Source: Ampullaceana balthica
Taxonomy: Eukaryota > Mollusca > Gastropoda > Lymnaeidae
Reading direction: 5' to 3'
Length of the DNA: 64,000 nucleotides
Assembly: GCA_944989445.1 (NCBI GenBank)
Contig: CALYLW010000688.1
Span: 38,866-102,865, forward strand
Below, piece after piece: positions 42,314 to 53,579 of this stretch (position 1 is its first letter; each line of letters begins with the position of its first letter). The notes under the pieces are model-generated. The model was given only the letters and a program-made list of their open reading frames with translations, was not told the DNA's origin and searched no databases. Both the position numbers and the translations under genes were made by a program.

Positions 42314-43078
42314 TAGGGCTGCGTAAATTAACGATTAATTTCTCGATTAATCGTTAAAAAAATTTAACGATTAAATTATTTTTCAACGATTAATCGAACC
42401 CATCACTTACAAATTATTGGAAGTCTAAAAGTAAAAAAAAGATAATAAAAAATAGCGACCGACAAATAATAAATTTCCTGACGATTACACGAACATTTTG
42501 GTTTTATTTAAACTATTGACTGACGGGAATGTTAAAAATGTTATAAATTTTGCCTACCATGGTTTTAAAATTTCGCCTACTTATTAAAACAAATGAAAAG
42601 CATATTAAGCTAATGGCAGTAATGGAGTCTAACCCAGAGACCGAAAATGACGACAGCTCTTCTGATAAATTACTGCGTAACAAAATAGAGATGAAAGTTC
42701 CTGAATCCATTAACCGTCTACAATGGTGGAAACTTAATGAACACCGATATCTGACAATGTCATTCCTTGCCAAGACCGTTTTGTGCATACCCGCTACCTC
42801 AGTTCCATGTGAATGAATGTTTAGCTCGGCTGGTTATATTGCCAATTAGACCCGCTCATCGCTTGAACCAAATAATATCAACACACTTGTCTTTTGCGTA
42901 GTTGGTTAAAAGATGAGATATAAAGGAGACGTTCCAAAGTTATTTAGATTTTCAACAATAAGTGTTACTTATGTCATCATAAATTTTAATTTTTTGCTTT
43001 AATCGAAATTAACGATTAATTAATCGTTAATTTTTCAAAAGTAAACGATTAAATTTGAATTAATTGTTAAAAGCTTTA
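42314..43078 (+). mobile_element. AT-rich hAT deletion derivative, family H-AT, copy 1
   Basis: Ends are full of ttaacgattaat blocks (42330-42400, 43008-43075) in inverted arrangement, starting TAGGGCTGCG. The frame 42550-42816 encodes [20 protein letters not shown] and IPATSVPCE, with FSSAGYI after a stop: the C-terminal dimerisation region of hAT transposases. The rest of the transposase is deleted. A second copy is at 58.80-59.63 kb. Confidence 0.8.
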
Positions 43079-43082
43079 ATAT

Positions 43083-43172
<90 letters not shown>
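43078..43172. repeat. (TA)n microsatellite
   Basis: About 95 bp of TA repeats with few interruptions. It produces artefactual IYIYIY open frames on both strands. Confidence 0.97.
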
Positions 43173-43176
<4 letters not shown>

Positions 43177-43660
43177 TGCTGATTTGTGTAGCGGAATAGG
43201 TATTGCTTCACGTATAGCCGGCATAATTTGTTCTTCACCAATAATATGATGCTTTCCCGATTTGGCTACCATTAAAGAAATATTGTAAGAAGCAAGCAAA
43301 CCATCGCAATCTTGTGTGGTTTAGGTTGAAAAGAGGTTTGTCGTTTGTTTGGTAATTTTTTATTTTTGTGTTTTTATTTTATCTTGTTATAACTGTTAAT
43401 TTTTGTCAAACGTTCTTGTAGTCTGGAAGTGCGCAATTGGACATATCTAAATGCAAGTGAAGGAGTATGCGAAAACCATACCATCTACCAAATCCTTTTT
43501 CAAAGAAAAGTTAAGCGTTATGAGCGGAATACACAATTTTTTCTTCTAAAACTTCTCTTCTTTCTTTCATGCTTTCACAGCCCCCAAATGGATATGTGAC
43601 TTCCACTGCCCCTGGATCAATTCAGCGCTCACAAAGGGCGGTAGCGCCCACTTAGGAAAT
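43173..43660 (-). pseudogene. Fragment of a SCAND3/ZBED-like hAT transposase and its terminal region
   Basis: Minus frame contains MLASYNISLMVAKSGKHHIIGEEQIMPAI (given in two parts: MLASYNISLMVAKSGKHH and IIGEEQIMPAI), a motif of the SCAND3/GTF2IRD2-like hAT proteins. The sequence to 43660 aligns with 54480-54940, the right-hand end of the hAT at 48880-54941 (shared gtctggaagtgcgcagttg, gagcggaata and gcagtagcgcccacttt text). It is a truncated copy of that family. Confidence 0.75.
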
Positions 43661-43865
43661 GACGATTCTAAATTAATGAAATAATATTTATTTCTTTGTG
43701 AGCAATATTTATAACTGGTGGCATTTGAAATTTTGATTTAAATATTTATTTATTAAATTTATAACTTATAAAACTTATGGAATCAGCCCTTTCACGATAT
43801 GAAGCATTATTTTTAAATAATCAAAATAAGGAAATAAAAAATATAAGATAAGAACATTATTTTTT

Positions 43866-44165
43866 TTTAAATCATAAAAGAGCTGAAAGATTCATTATTG
43901 GCGAATTTTCACAACTGACAATATCTAATCCTAGAAACACTAGAAGTAAGAACAGAGAATTATCAGACATTACATTCTAATTTGGAAATACAACACAACA
44001 AACTAATACAAGAAGAAGATAGACAATTGGTTAAAAACAATTTTTTGTGTGCTAAAATTAACACAAAAATCCTCCTTTTTCGAGTCAGTATTTCGGGCCT
44101 AAATAAACCGGAAAACCAACATATTTTCAACATTCAAATTTTAATTTTAAAAAACCGTAAAAAAA
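43866..44165 (+). pseudogene. LINE D-family 3' fragment, left half
   Basis: KRAERFIIGEFSQL matches LINE D RAATFITGEYSKL, and gaaatacaacacaacaaactaat matches LINE D 3' coding text. Its true 3' end (accatagttaaagcgtaggg...) is found only beyond the MITE pair, at 45386-45450. Confidence 0.7.
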
Positions 44166-44167
44166 CA

Positions 44168-45385
44168 AGTTTTTTACTATAAATCCTTTATATACGAGAC
44201 ATAACTACAAGAATCTTCATTATAATACGCATCGCACGAAAAACAATAAATCCAAAATTTTAGTTATGTCTCAAATATATAAAGGATTTATAGTAAAATA
44301 AAAACTTCTAGTCTGCCTGCTAAATTTCATCTCGATTTGATCACGGGAAAAGGGTTATAAAAACATGATTAACATACTTCGCACCATGAGACAGACTAGC
44401 AATTACTAGCATTTACATTTACAGATCAGGAATATATTTTTAAAAAGTATCGTCAATATAATACGCACCGCACCGCTCGACAGGAACGTATTAAAAAGGT
44501 TGTTCAATATAATACGAATCGCGACATTCTAGCACACAAATTAACAAGCTACATAGAGATAAATAGAGATAATCTAAAAATTCATTAATTTAATTACAGT
44601 ACATTCGATCGATCTGAAATTTCGACAGAACATTTTTATCATCGGCACGAGTCTGCCTGCAAAATTTCAGCTCGCTAGCATACGAGGAAGTGGGATAAAA
44701 AAATCGCTCCAAAGTTTTTTTCGGCATTCAAGGCATCATCAAGCAGACGCCACGAGTTAATATAAAGGATTTAATTTAAAATAACGTGAAAAAACACGAT
44801 TTTGACTATAAATCCTTTATAATTTATATACGAGAAATAACTACAAGAATTTTCATTGTCAAAAATCCAAAATTTTAGTTATGTCTAAAATATATAAAGG
44901 ATTTATAGTAAAAAAAACTTCTATAGTCTGCCTGCTAAATTTCAGCTCGATGTGATCACGGGAAAAGGGTTATAAAAACATGTTTAATTTAATGCGCACC
45001 GCGAAACAGACTTATAATTACTAGCATTTACATTTACAGATCGGGAATATATTTTTAAAAAGTATCGTCAATATAAAAAGGCACCGCACCGCGCGACAGG
45101 AAAGTCTTAAAAAGGGTGTTCAATACAATACGCACCGCGACACTATAGCACAAAAATTAAAATGCTACATAGAGATAATCTAAAAATTCATTAATTTAAT
45201 TACAGTACATTCGATCGATCTGAAATTTTGACAGATCATTTTTATCATCAACATGAGTCTGCCTGCAAAATTTCATCTCGCTAGCATACGAGGAAGAGTG
45301 TTAAAAATCGATCCAATGTTTTTTCGGCATTCAAGGCATCAATCAATCAAGCAAGCAGACGCCACTAGTTAATATTAAGGATTTA
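44168..45385 (+). repeat. Tandem pair of about 600-bp MITE-like repeats
   Basis: Units 44168-44775 and 44805-45385 share the whole length with about 10-15% difference. Each begins (c)tataaatcctttata and ends tata(a)aggattta, an inverted terminal pair, and has an internal hairpin around ttagttatgtctcaaatatataaagg against its inverse. Common inner text includes tctgcctgctaaatttca and cattcgatcgatctgaaattt. No open frame of note. The pair separates two halves of a LINE D fragment. Confidence 0.85.
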
Positions 45386-45450
45386 AAAATACACAACAAG
45401 ACCCAAACCATAGTTAAAGCGTAGGGTGCAATAATCTTCTCAAAATAAAG
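45386..45450 (+). pseudogene. LINE D-family 3' fragment, right half
   Basis: acccaaaccatagttaaagc then gtagggtgcaataatcttct equals the 3' end of LINE D at 41374-41410. Together with 43866-44165 it is one LINE tail split by the MITE pair. Confidence 0.75.
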
Positions 45451-45508
45451 AGCACATGACCATAAATAAGATTTTAAAAACAAATGTATAAAATTTCGTT
45501 TGTTTTAC

Positions 45509-45544
45509 CTTTCTGGCGTATTCTTTTTGAGTTTGCCCCTGTGC
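45509..45544 (-). CDS. Candidate 36-bp in-frame microexon of the SAMHD1-like gene
   Basis: On the minus strand a T-rich tract ending ttttctcag is followed by 36 bp open in one frame (AQGQTQKEYARK) and then a GTAAAA donor. It sits between exons that join phase 0 to phase 0, so including it adds exactly 12 residues and keeps the frame. The insertion point is the loop just before the conserved histidine equal to human H233, where human SAMHD1 has an exon junction as well (from memory). The site could be a chance splice-like sequence in an AT-rich intron; only transcript data can decide. Confidence 0.35.
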
Positions 45545-47225
45545 CTGAGAAAATAAAGATTTTAAAAAGTTATTTATAACATAAAATTTAAATGTTTCCG
45601 TTAATATCTGTAAGTTTTATTTAGTTTGATTGGGTAAACTCTAGGTTTAAGATGACGTCATGCTTGCACCGACAGTGGAAGAAATCACCCAGTAAACAGT
45701 AATCTCTAAACTGTCTACCTCTACTGTCCTCAAATTCTTAACTGGTAGAGATTCAACACCACAGTCCCATTTCGGTAAGATAAAGGGATGCGGGCCTGAT
45801 GAAAAAAAGTTGAATTACTCTTAGAGAAGACTTATTTATTTTTATTTATTTATTTAATTGTTGATGATGTTCATATAATATAATAATGATGTTTAATCTT
45901 GAGATGGTGCTTTAATTTAATATAGTTCAATGAGCGATTCGCTGAAAAATAATATCCACATTTTTTTTGGCTTTCTAGTACTACATTTATATTTATGTAC
46001 AATCAATGAATTTATTACGCATTGAATATATTTATAAAGTTACTCTGACTTAGCTCACAAATAAGGAATCTTTTCTGTGTTCTTTCTAGTAGCATTGTTT
46101 GACGAATGTGATTTTCTGCTTTCAGAATTTTATATTTTGATTTTTATCGTATTTTAAATGACAACTATAAAATTCATTACAAGAGCATATCTGCTTTTTT
46201 TGTTAAGAGTATCTTTAGATTGCAATAGATTAAAATTGCAATGTTAAATTATGTTTGAATTTTAAAAGAAAATTTTATTGAATCTCAATAACATTTTTTA
46301 TAAAACACCTTTAGTTACATTTAATTAATACAACTGAATTACCACACACACAATTTATGAGCGACGTCTTAATTTCCAGCAGAGAAATACTATTGGTAGC
46401 AGTTAGAATTTTTCTTTACTCACATTTCAATCTGTTTTTCAAACATTTTAAACCCTAATTTACATAGGCACACATGAATAACCAGTTTTAATTACTTCTG
46501 CTCATATTGCAAACTACAGGTAGTAAAATACTAATTTAAAAAAAAATTAAATCAAAATTTATTGAATTAATATGTTTAGAATTTATAATTTTGATATTTC
46601 GTAAGTCATCGCTCAACATTTAATAAAGCCACATCTGGAATTAGTGAATGCACTTTATGAGGAAAGAAATGCCCAAGGTGACATGAACGAGGGCTTCACA
46701 TAAAGTAGAAATTACAAGAATTTTTTACAACTTCTTTTTCATATACTGTAAAATAATTTATTTAAAACAAATATGTTCTAACACTATCCATATGGTCGTA
46801 TCTAACTAATGGTTTTTCATGTTTGTTGAAAGATGGATGTCACTTTATGGGTCTTTCAATAACTCTTCATTTAATAAGTGAAAAGGAAAAAAGGAAATTG
46901 TATATTTTTAACAATAACAAACAAAACCAAAAAAATGGAAAGAAAGAAGAAAGAAATCAGCACCGAAATACTCATTATTAATTATCCAATTTCTCAAATA
47001 TACAGAGGCAGCGGCGAAGTAATGGAGCTTGGGAGAGGACCTAAGTGTAATAGTGTAGGACTTCAAGACATCTTATACCACTGCCAACACCATGTAGTAG
47101 TAATAGACTAGATACTTGGTCAACTTCTCACAAATCTATTAGTCTATCATGCAATAGTATAACTGTAAGAAGCAAAACATCAATAGCTAGTGGTCTGTGT
47201 AACAACTGCCTTGGAAGGGATGCTC
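45545..47225. other. SAMHD1-like intron, no gene seen
   Basis: AT-rich, with TTTA repeats near 45830-45855. Frame 46878-47111 has no recognisable domain. Confidence 0.45.
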
Positions 47226-47776
47226 TTGAAAGAGTGTCTGGAATAAACATTTATTTACCAGGCTTGTATTCAAGAATTATATCATATTTCATGATTTTTA
47301 GAAGCATTCTCTGAAGCCTTGGTGGTGTAGATGACAAAGGCTTTTTGATGGTCGCTTTCAATGGCTTATGATACGCATTTACTGTGACTTTGTGACCACA
47401 GACATAGTAATGAAAATGTTAAATTCCAAACACTACAGCCTGAATTTCTTTTTCTATTTGAGCATATCTTTTTTTTTCACAATCTGTCAACGATCTAGAA
47501 GCAAATGCCACGGGTCTATACTTTGAATCAGTATATCCTTTAGTCCATATTGTGAAGCATCCACTAACACCTTGACTGATCTTTTGACATCATACAAAGC
47601 AAGGACTGGGGCTGATGTAATTAAATTACACTACTTTCAGGTGTTGTTTTAGCCATAACCACTCTTTGTCCTGTTTGAACAGGTCTCGTAAAGGTTCTGT
47701 TATGTGTGATAAATTTGAGATAAATTTTCGTAAGCTCCATTGGTTGTGGCGGGTGGAGTGGGTTCATCTGACACCA
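47226..47776 (-). pseudogene. Gypsy element with internal deletion: leader joined to RT-end/RNase H
   Basis: On the minus strand a tRNA-Leu-type primer site (TGGTGTCAGATGAACC, 47761-47776) and leader (CACAACCAATGGAGCT) run straight into the RT C-terminus (ITEPLRDLFKQDKEWLW) and RNase H (SGCFTIWTKGYTDSKYRPVA, YAQIEKEIQAVVFG, VNAYHKPLKATIKKPL). gag, protease and most of RT are missing. The leader matches that of the gag-bearing element at 12.49-12.53 kb, whose text continues ATGGAGCTAAATGG, so the deletion begins at the first gag codons. Confidence 0.8.
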
Positions 47777-48848
47777 TGTGATAGTAATGTTGTCAGAAGT
47801 ACTGACTCCATTACTATTACACTGAGGGAAATTTGTTAAGGGCGGTAAAGTCCTTGTCGTTAAAGAGCTCCGAAAAAGAAAAAAAAATGTTAAAGAAGCA
47901 GAGCTTTTTACTTAAAGAAAAGAAAGGCCAAGGATAATATTAATAAAGAAAAGAAGGAAGAATCGTTACATTTTTGCAAGTTTCTACTTTCAAAACTTCA
48001 AACTCCCTATTCGATTTAAATTATTATCATACAATTGTATCTGAACTAGAAAACCAAGTAGTTGAAGTATACAAAGGCATGACACTAATTATAATTGATT
48101 CTTTAAGTATCTCAGTCAATTAAACAACACTGTACCCGAAACTGATCAAATTTCAACAAGAACCAATCAATCTTCAACGATAAATAGGTATTCAGACTGG
48201 CAAATATAATGACAACATTATTTATTCATGATGTTTTATCAAATTATTACTATTATTATTTTTTCATTGTTATTATTATTGATGTACTTGCTGTTGTTGT
48301 CACTAAGATAATTAAGTGTAAAAAAATGCAATTTGTTGAAAAGTAAGAAGTGGGTATAAAACTAAATAAAATTTTGCCTGGACAAAACTGCAGAAATTAT
48401 TGTAAATTTGAAATAAAATCAATCTAAGAAATAGGGCTACCAATTATATTGTGCAAGCCCGAGGGTAGTTAATGGTGATTAGCATTCAAAGACTGACCGC
48501 CCAAGACCAGAGTCGCGTGCAGGTGGCGTTGCTGGTGGACATGGACATGTGGGAACGTAGACGGCCAGAAGGGAGATGAAAAGGCAGCGACTACAGACCA
48601 CAGACCGAGAGTCCGCTGAACTGAGCAGAAGTGTGAAACGCCACGGTCAGTAACTTTGGGTAGATGAAATGACCACCGCGGGCCTGTAGTAAGGAGTTGA
48701 AGTCAACCCAGTGAACAAATAAAGTGAAGTAATTACTGTACTAGCAGTCTTGGTGTTTGAGTAGCCGAGCAGAAGACAAATTGTGGCTAGTTTATGCGAA
48801 AAGAGTGAAGTTAAATTATTGACAAACCAGTGGTAAGGTTCTCTACAA
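47777..48848. repeat. LTR sequence(s) of the Gypsy derivative
   Basis: Left edge TGTGATAGT borders a minus-oriented primer site; right edge TCTCTACAAA borders a plus-oriented TGGTGTCAGTGGTGGG site, so two oppositely oriented 5' LTR edges bound this block. 48400-48848 has AATAAAGTGAAG, a polyadenylation-like signal in plus sense. 48526-48680 is found again inverted at 54945-55200. Probably fused or rearranged LTRs. Confidence 0.5.
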
Positions 48849-48956
48849 ATGGTGTCAGTGGTGGGATTTTCATCTACCCCAGTCGTTTCCAAACTTTTTT
48901 GGCCTTCCGCCCCCTTTCGAGAAAAAAAATTACTCAACGCCCCCCAGCTGCAACAA

Positions 48957-49440
48957 TTTGACCCTCCAGACCAAGGTCGGAATATTCAACACCACAGTAA
49001 AGCCTGTCCTACTGTATGGAGCAGAAACATGGCGAACAACACAGCCGGTTCAAAAAGGTTTCAAACATTTATTAACACATGTCTCTAAACAATTCTTCGA
49101 ATCCGCTGGCCGAACGTCATCACCAACGAGGATCTCTGGCAACGCACACAACAACAGCCAGTGGAAGAGCTAATACGCCAGCGCAGATGGAGATGGATTG
49201 GCCACACCCTCAGAAAGCCTTCATCCAGTATTGTAAGACAAGCTGTCACTTGGAACCCCCAAGCCAAGAGGAAAAGAGGTCCACCCAAAATGACATGGGG
49301 AGGAGAACTGGAGGCAGTCACTAAAAAGAGTGGGCACAGCTGGGGACAGTTGGAGTGATTAGCACAGGACCGGGTGCATGGAGAGCCTTTGTTTGTGGCA
49401 TATGCCCCAGATGGGACGATAGGCAATGATGATGAGAATG
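48957..49440 (+). pseudogene. RTE-type LINE, C-terminal fragment
   Basis: Text: VGIFNTTVKPVLLYGAETWR, then NEDLWQRTQQQPVEELIRQR, RWRWIGHTLRKPSSSIVRQA, VTWNPQAKRKRGPPKMTWG and GHSWGQLE*LAQDR. This is the conserved tail after RT in RTE-clade LINEs common in invertebrates. The 3' end is a GATGAT-type microsatellite tail (49425-49450). Frames shift twice; 5' truncated. Confidence 0.88.
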
Positions 49441-50070
49441 ATGATGATAGGCATGTACATGTTGCTACCTTATGTCATGTTCATTTTCTTTGTTTAGAAT
49501 TTTCGATATATTTTAGAAATTTTATTCCGAGTATTTAATTGGAGTCGAGGGATATATAATCGCTTTTAAGGCTCACGAATCGATTAGTGATCATTAGTCA
49601 TTAATTGTTAACATATGTATTCGAGACTAAATTGCATCTCAATCGAAATTGGCTATTTAAAATAACTTTTGAAAATTGCTGTTTGAAAGCAAATAAACGT
49701 TGATTTAACCATTAAAGCTGCTAAGAAAATAAATATTAAGGACGAATTTTGTGTTTTTAAAGACGAATGGACTGTTAAAAACTGATTCACGATTTTTTAT
49801 TTTTAGGAGCAAAGCAGCCTGCTTGCTTTGTCGTGAGTGTGCGAGCGTCATTAAGGAGTACAACTTTAAAAGAAAACACCAAACCAGTTGGATTTTAGGA
49901 GTAATTTAAAGAACGAAGAGGGAAAATGAAATTCCAGGAAATGTTTAATAATTTCAAAGAAGCAGCAACATGTTTTCACCAAACAGTCTTGAATAGAATA
50001 TGCTGATACCAAAGCCAGTTTGGTGCTGTCCCATAAGATTCTGAAACTGTGACTGGATAGAAGCAAAATT
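49441..50070. other. No gene recognised
   Basis: Between the LINE tail and the next transposase. It may be the 5' flank or terminal region of that transposon; no inverted repeat identified. Confidence 0.35.
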
Positions 50071-51740
50071 ATGATTACGGATATAGAATTGCTCTGGAGG
50101 GAAATTCTAGACTTTCCACTATTCCACTATTCCACTATTCCACTATTCCACTATTCCACTATTCCACAATTATCCAGTGCACTCATCAGAAAGAAACTCA
50201 ATAGTCTGATTGATCTATATGACAAAAACAAAAAGAAACCGTCTGATAAATTCACTGCAACACTTTCTCATTTATTTGATGTCATTAACGTTAATGGGCA
50301 GTGGAAAAGCACAGAGGATAAAGAGATCTACCAGAGGCAAGTTAAGAGTGGAGGACATATTGCTTATTCTATGGTCAAACAAGCTCCTTTGGAATCAATC
50401 CACCAAAGAAAACGAATCCGACCATCAAAAACTCAACCTCAATCAAGCTCTTCTCAATCTCAGCCCACACAAACACATAAAACTGTCTCAGATCTTTGGA
50501 TTCTAAAACCCCTGCTTCTTCACCCGAGTCGCCAACCTCTTCTTACACGTCATCTTCTCCTGAATGCAAACCGAAATACCAAAGAGCAAGCACTACAAGA
50601 GCGGGTTTACTAGGACTGAAAAACAACATTTCTACACATAAAGCACATGACGTTCTTGCAACCATTGCTGAACATGGTCATGATGTGCCGGTTCCAAGTC
50701 AGGCGGGTGTCTGGAAACGAGTAATCTCTGAAGAACAGAAAATGAAAAGCAAAATTGTTAAAAAACTTCATAGCAAAGATCCCTATTGTCTCCAGTTTGA
50801 TAGTAAAAGAGTGCAAGAGGAAGAGGTTCGAGTAGTTCTGCTGAAAAATATGACAACCGAAATCAAACTCGGTATTCTTAAATGTGAGAGTGGTTCTGCC
50901 GCGGTCATTCACAAGGAACCACAACAGCTAATTGATGAATACGATGGTTGGGAAAATATTTGCATGATAATCTGCGACACTACCGCAGTAAATACTGGTC
51001 GTTTGCACGGGATTGTAAAGCTCATACAAGATGATGTCTTAAGCAAAGGCTTTCAGAAGCCACAATATACATGCTGTCAGCACCATGTACTCAACCTCCT
51101 TCTAAAGCATTTCATGAATTTTCTTATTCAAGAGCCAACGAGCAAACTAGAACTAAAAAATTCCTTCATTTGCAAATTAACAGAAAACTGTGCCTCCTCT
51201 CTTCGGGCTGACTACCACCTCGTTGCGACAGAGGATGTTAACACAGGCGAGAGCCCTGGATGGCGAGATGATTTCATGTTCTTATATGAACTATGTCAGG
51301 CTTATCGTCATGACAAAACAACTTCATGTTGGCCTAGAATCAGCTGGAAGAAACTCCCAAATTTACACAAGGTAAGATAGAACTCACGTGCGATATATGC
51401 TGTTATAGTATAGCATTATTTCTGATACCAGAGTGGCGCAGCTTCCTTGCTCCAGCATGTGACTTCATCTGCTACAAATGTGCTAATGATTGGTTCCATT
51501 GGCAACACTACAATAAAGCGTCCTTCAATGAACTGTTACCTCATTCATCAAGATAAAATGTAAGAAGGCAATTAAGTGTTTAAAGACGCATTGGTCAGTC
51601 GAGGAGTCATTAATTGACATTGCCATATCTAACCAATTTTCTGAACGTGCTGTAAAACTGTTGGAGGAACTTCATGCCAAATCCAGAAAACTTGAATTTT
51701 TGAATCTGAAGTTCATAGGAAAAAATATTTTGTAAACATT
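50071..51740 (+). pseudogene. Transposase-like gene with CDTT.VNTG and CQHH motifs, unclassified
   Basis: Frame 50071-50613 holds an N-terminal segment (LIRKKLNSLIDLYDKNKKKP, LFDVINVNGQWKSTEDKEIY); after a shift near 50500 the frame 50496-51380 (294 residues) gives LLGLKNNISTHKAHDVLATI, VPSQAGVWKRVISEE, MIICDTTAVNTGRLHGIVKL and PQYTCCQHHVLNLLLKHFMN. The Asp in CDTT and the C-x2-H (CCQHH) pair recall the RNase H-fold core of hAT-like transposases, but the flanking text is not standard hAT. Similar proteins exist, as far as I remember, as uncharacterised proteins in cnidarians, insects and molluscs. Decayed text continues to 51735 (SVEESLIDIAISNQFSERAV, KLLEELHAKSRKLEF), ending in an AATAAA at about 51790. 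Confidence 0.6.
50116..50166 (+). repeat. 8-bp tandem repeat (ccactatt)
   Basis: Six to seven units, inside the open frame 50071-50613, where it reads as FHYSTIPL repeated. Confidence 0.95.
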
Positions 51741-51984
51741 TCTTGAACATTTTGTACAGCCTACTAACTGCTCTGTATCTTACTTGTTAATAAAAGTTGT
51801 TTAGTTAATACTAATACTCTTTTGAATAAAGCTTTAAAAAAACATGTACTTTAAAAAAAATATGTATTAATTTTTTTCTTCCGAAAAGGTGGGGGAACTT
51901 TTTTTTAAAAAAAGATCAAAAATGCTATTCTTCAATTACACATAAAAGTTCCTTGATTGCAAGTGGTTTCATATTTTTTGTATC

Positions 51985-53110
51985 ACCCTATTGAGCATCT
52001 CAAAGACGTAACTGAAGGCCACGATTTATTCAATGCTGTTAAGAACTGTGTTGAAAGAACAGAGTTGGTATGGAACAAGATAGATCGCGTGCTTTGCTTG
52101 GAAAAAAGTAGGTCTGGTAAAATTGATGAACAATAAAATTTAAAAAAGAACATCCTGACCATACACTCTTAAATCTCCATTGTGTAATCCATCAGGGAAG
52201 TCAAGGTAAAGATTTGTTGATTATCAAGCAGTGGTCGGTATGATAAACTTTGTCACATCCAGGGCATTTAACCACCGGAAGTTCAAGAATATGTTTGAAG
52301 ATTTGAATAGTAGGATATTATCTACCACAGCAGTGTCCGCTGACTGAGCCTGGGCAAGATAGTTAGGGGAGTGTAAGATCTCAAGGAAGAAATAGTTATG
52401 TTCCTGGAGATGAATGGTTTTGTTTGTGACTTTGTTACCACCATAGTTAATGAAAATTGGAAGTCAGACTTCATGTTTGCCATTATGGAAAATTTGAATG
52501 AACTGAATGTCAAACTTCAGGGCAATAGCTTGTTTGCACATGAAATATATGTATTTTAAAGCTTTTCAATCAAAACTCTCCCTGTTCTCCAGGCAAGCAG
52601 GGGAAAACAAGTTTTGCCATTTCCCTTTGAAAACCATCTCTGGTGAAATTCCTGACAAGTGTCAAGGCTCAGTTGGATGCATTGGGTATGGAATTTGAAA
52701 GGAGATTCCAAGACTTCACTAATTTGGAACTACTCTGCAATATTCTCAGTTCACCCCTTACTGCAGAAACTGTTTTAGCCTTCGAGTATATACAGTTAGA
52801 GCTGCTTGACCTGCAAGCAGATTATGAAGTGAATGAGAAGTTCAAGTCAGTTCTTCTGCTATACTTTTTTTCGCCATGAGCGACATTTCCGCACTGAAAT
52901 ATTTTTTTTTGCTACACATTTGTCTTTATTTTTTCCCACATACATAAGTGAGCAAGCTCTGACTTGTATGAAAATAAACAAGTCTAAGAACAGATCGATG
53001 TTCACTGACTGCAATTTGAATGCAGTCATGCAATTTATAGCCCGTAAAATGGTTCTACCGTTCAAGAATATTATCCAAAATTGTGAAAAGTTACATGCTT
53101 CAAATTAATT
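51985..53110 (+). pseudogene. GTF2IRD2/ZBED-like hAT transposase, degraded
   Basis: Plus-strand fragments in family order: HLKDVTEGHDLFNAVKNCVE and FVCDFVTTIVNENWKSDFMF, NELNVKLQGNS, then FLTSVKAQLDALGMEFERRF (52643-52879) with LELLDLQADYEVNEKFKSV, then a terminal hAT-like segment near 52920-53108 (EQALTCMKINKSKNRSMFTD). These are the GTF2IRD2-like (hAT) C-terminal features. Frames shift at least five times. The terminal inverted repeat tttgcctgcccctgg ends near 53417. Confidence 0.8.
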
Positions 53111-53334
53111 TTAATTGCACTTTGTCGTCAGATTGTATGTAACTTAAGTTCCTTCTTCTTCATAGTGTTAATGACTGTAAAAATAAAGGTTTTTTAAAAA
53201 TACAAAATAATTATGATTATAAAAATCTAATTATTAAATAAGAAAATGTTTGAGTTGGTATTTTAAAATATAATGTGCATGTGTAATAGAGTGTGAATGT
53301 GAAATATTATGAAAAGTAATTGAAGTAGATAAAA

Positions 53335-53417
53335 TATACATGCGACCCCCCCTATATCAATTACTTTTTTAATGTGGCCCTCCATAGAAAAAGTTTGCCT
53401 GCCCCTGGAATGATTCT
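53335..53417. repeat. hAT terminal inverted repeat (right end of the fragment above)
   Basis: Inverse strand reads CCAGGGGCAGGCAAACTTTT then tctatggagggccac, a classical hAT (CAGGGGnnGGCAAAC) end. Left partner was not found. Confidence 0.7.
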
Positions 53418-53579
53418 AATAGAAATTAAAAAGAATGATATATGTATTAATGTCTCTGCACTTCTTGTACAATAGAGTAAAGATAAGTGAAAATTAGAAA
53501 CATCGAAGTTTGAAATTATGATAATAGATATTAAACTCAGAATATTAAAAAAAATTAAAACTTTAGAAATTATCTTACT

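Noticed and set aside
43035..43299. Three open frames of repeated IYIYIY on both strands
   Set aside because: They are translations of the TA microsatellite; only the flanking LASYNISLMVAKSGK text on the minus strand is meaningful (hAT fragment).
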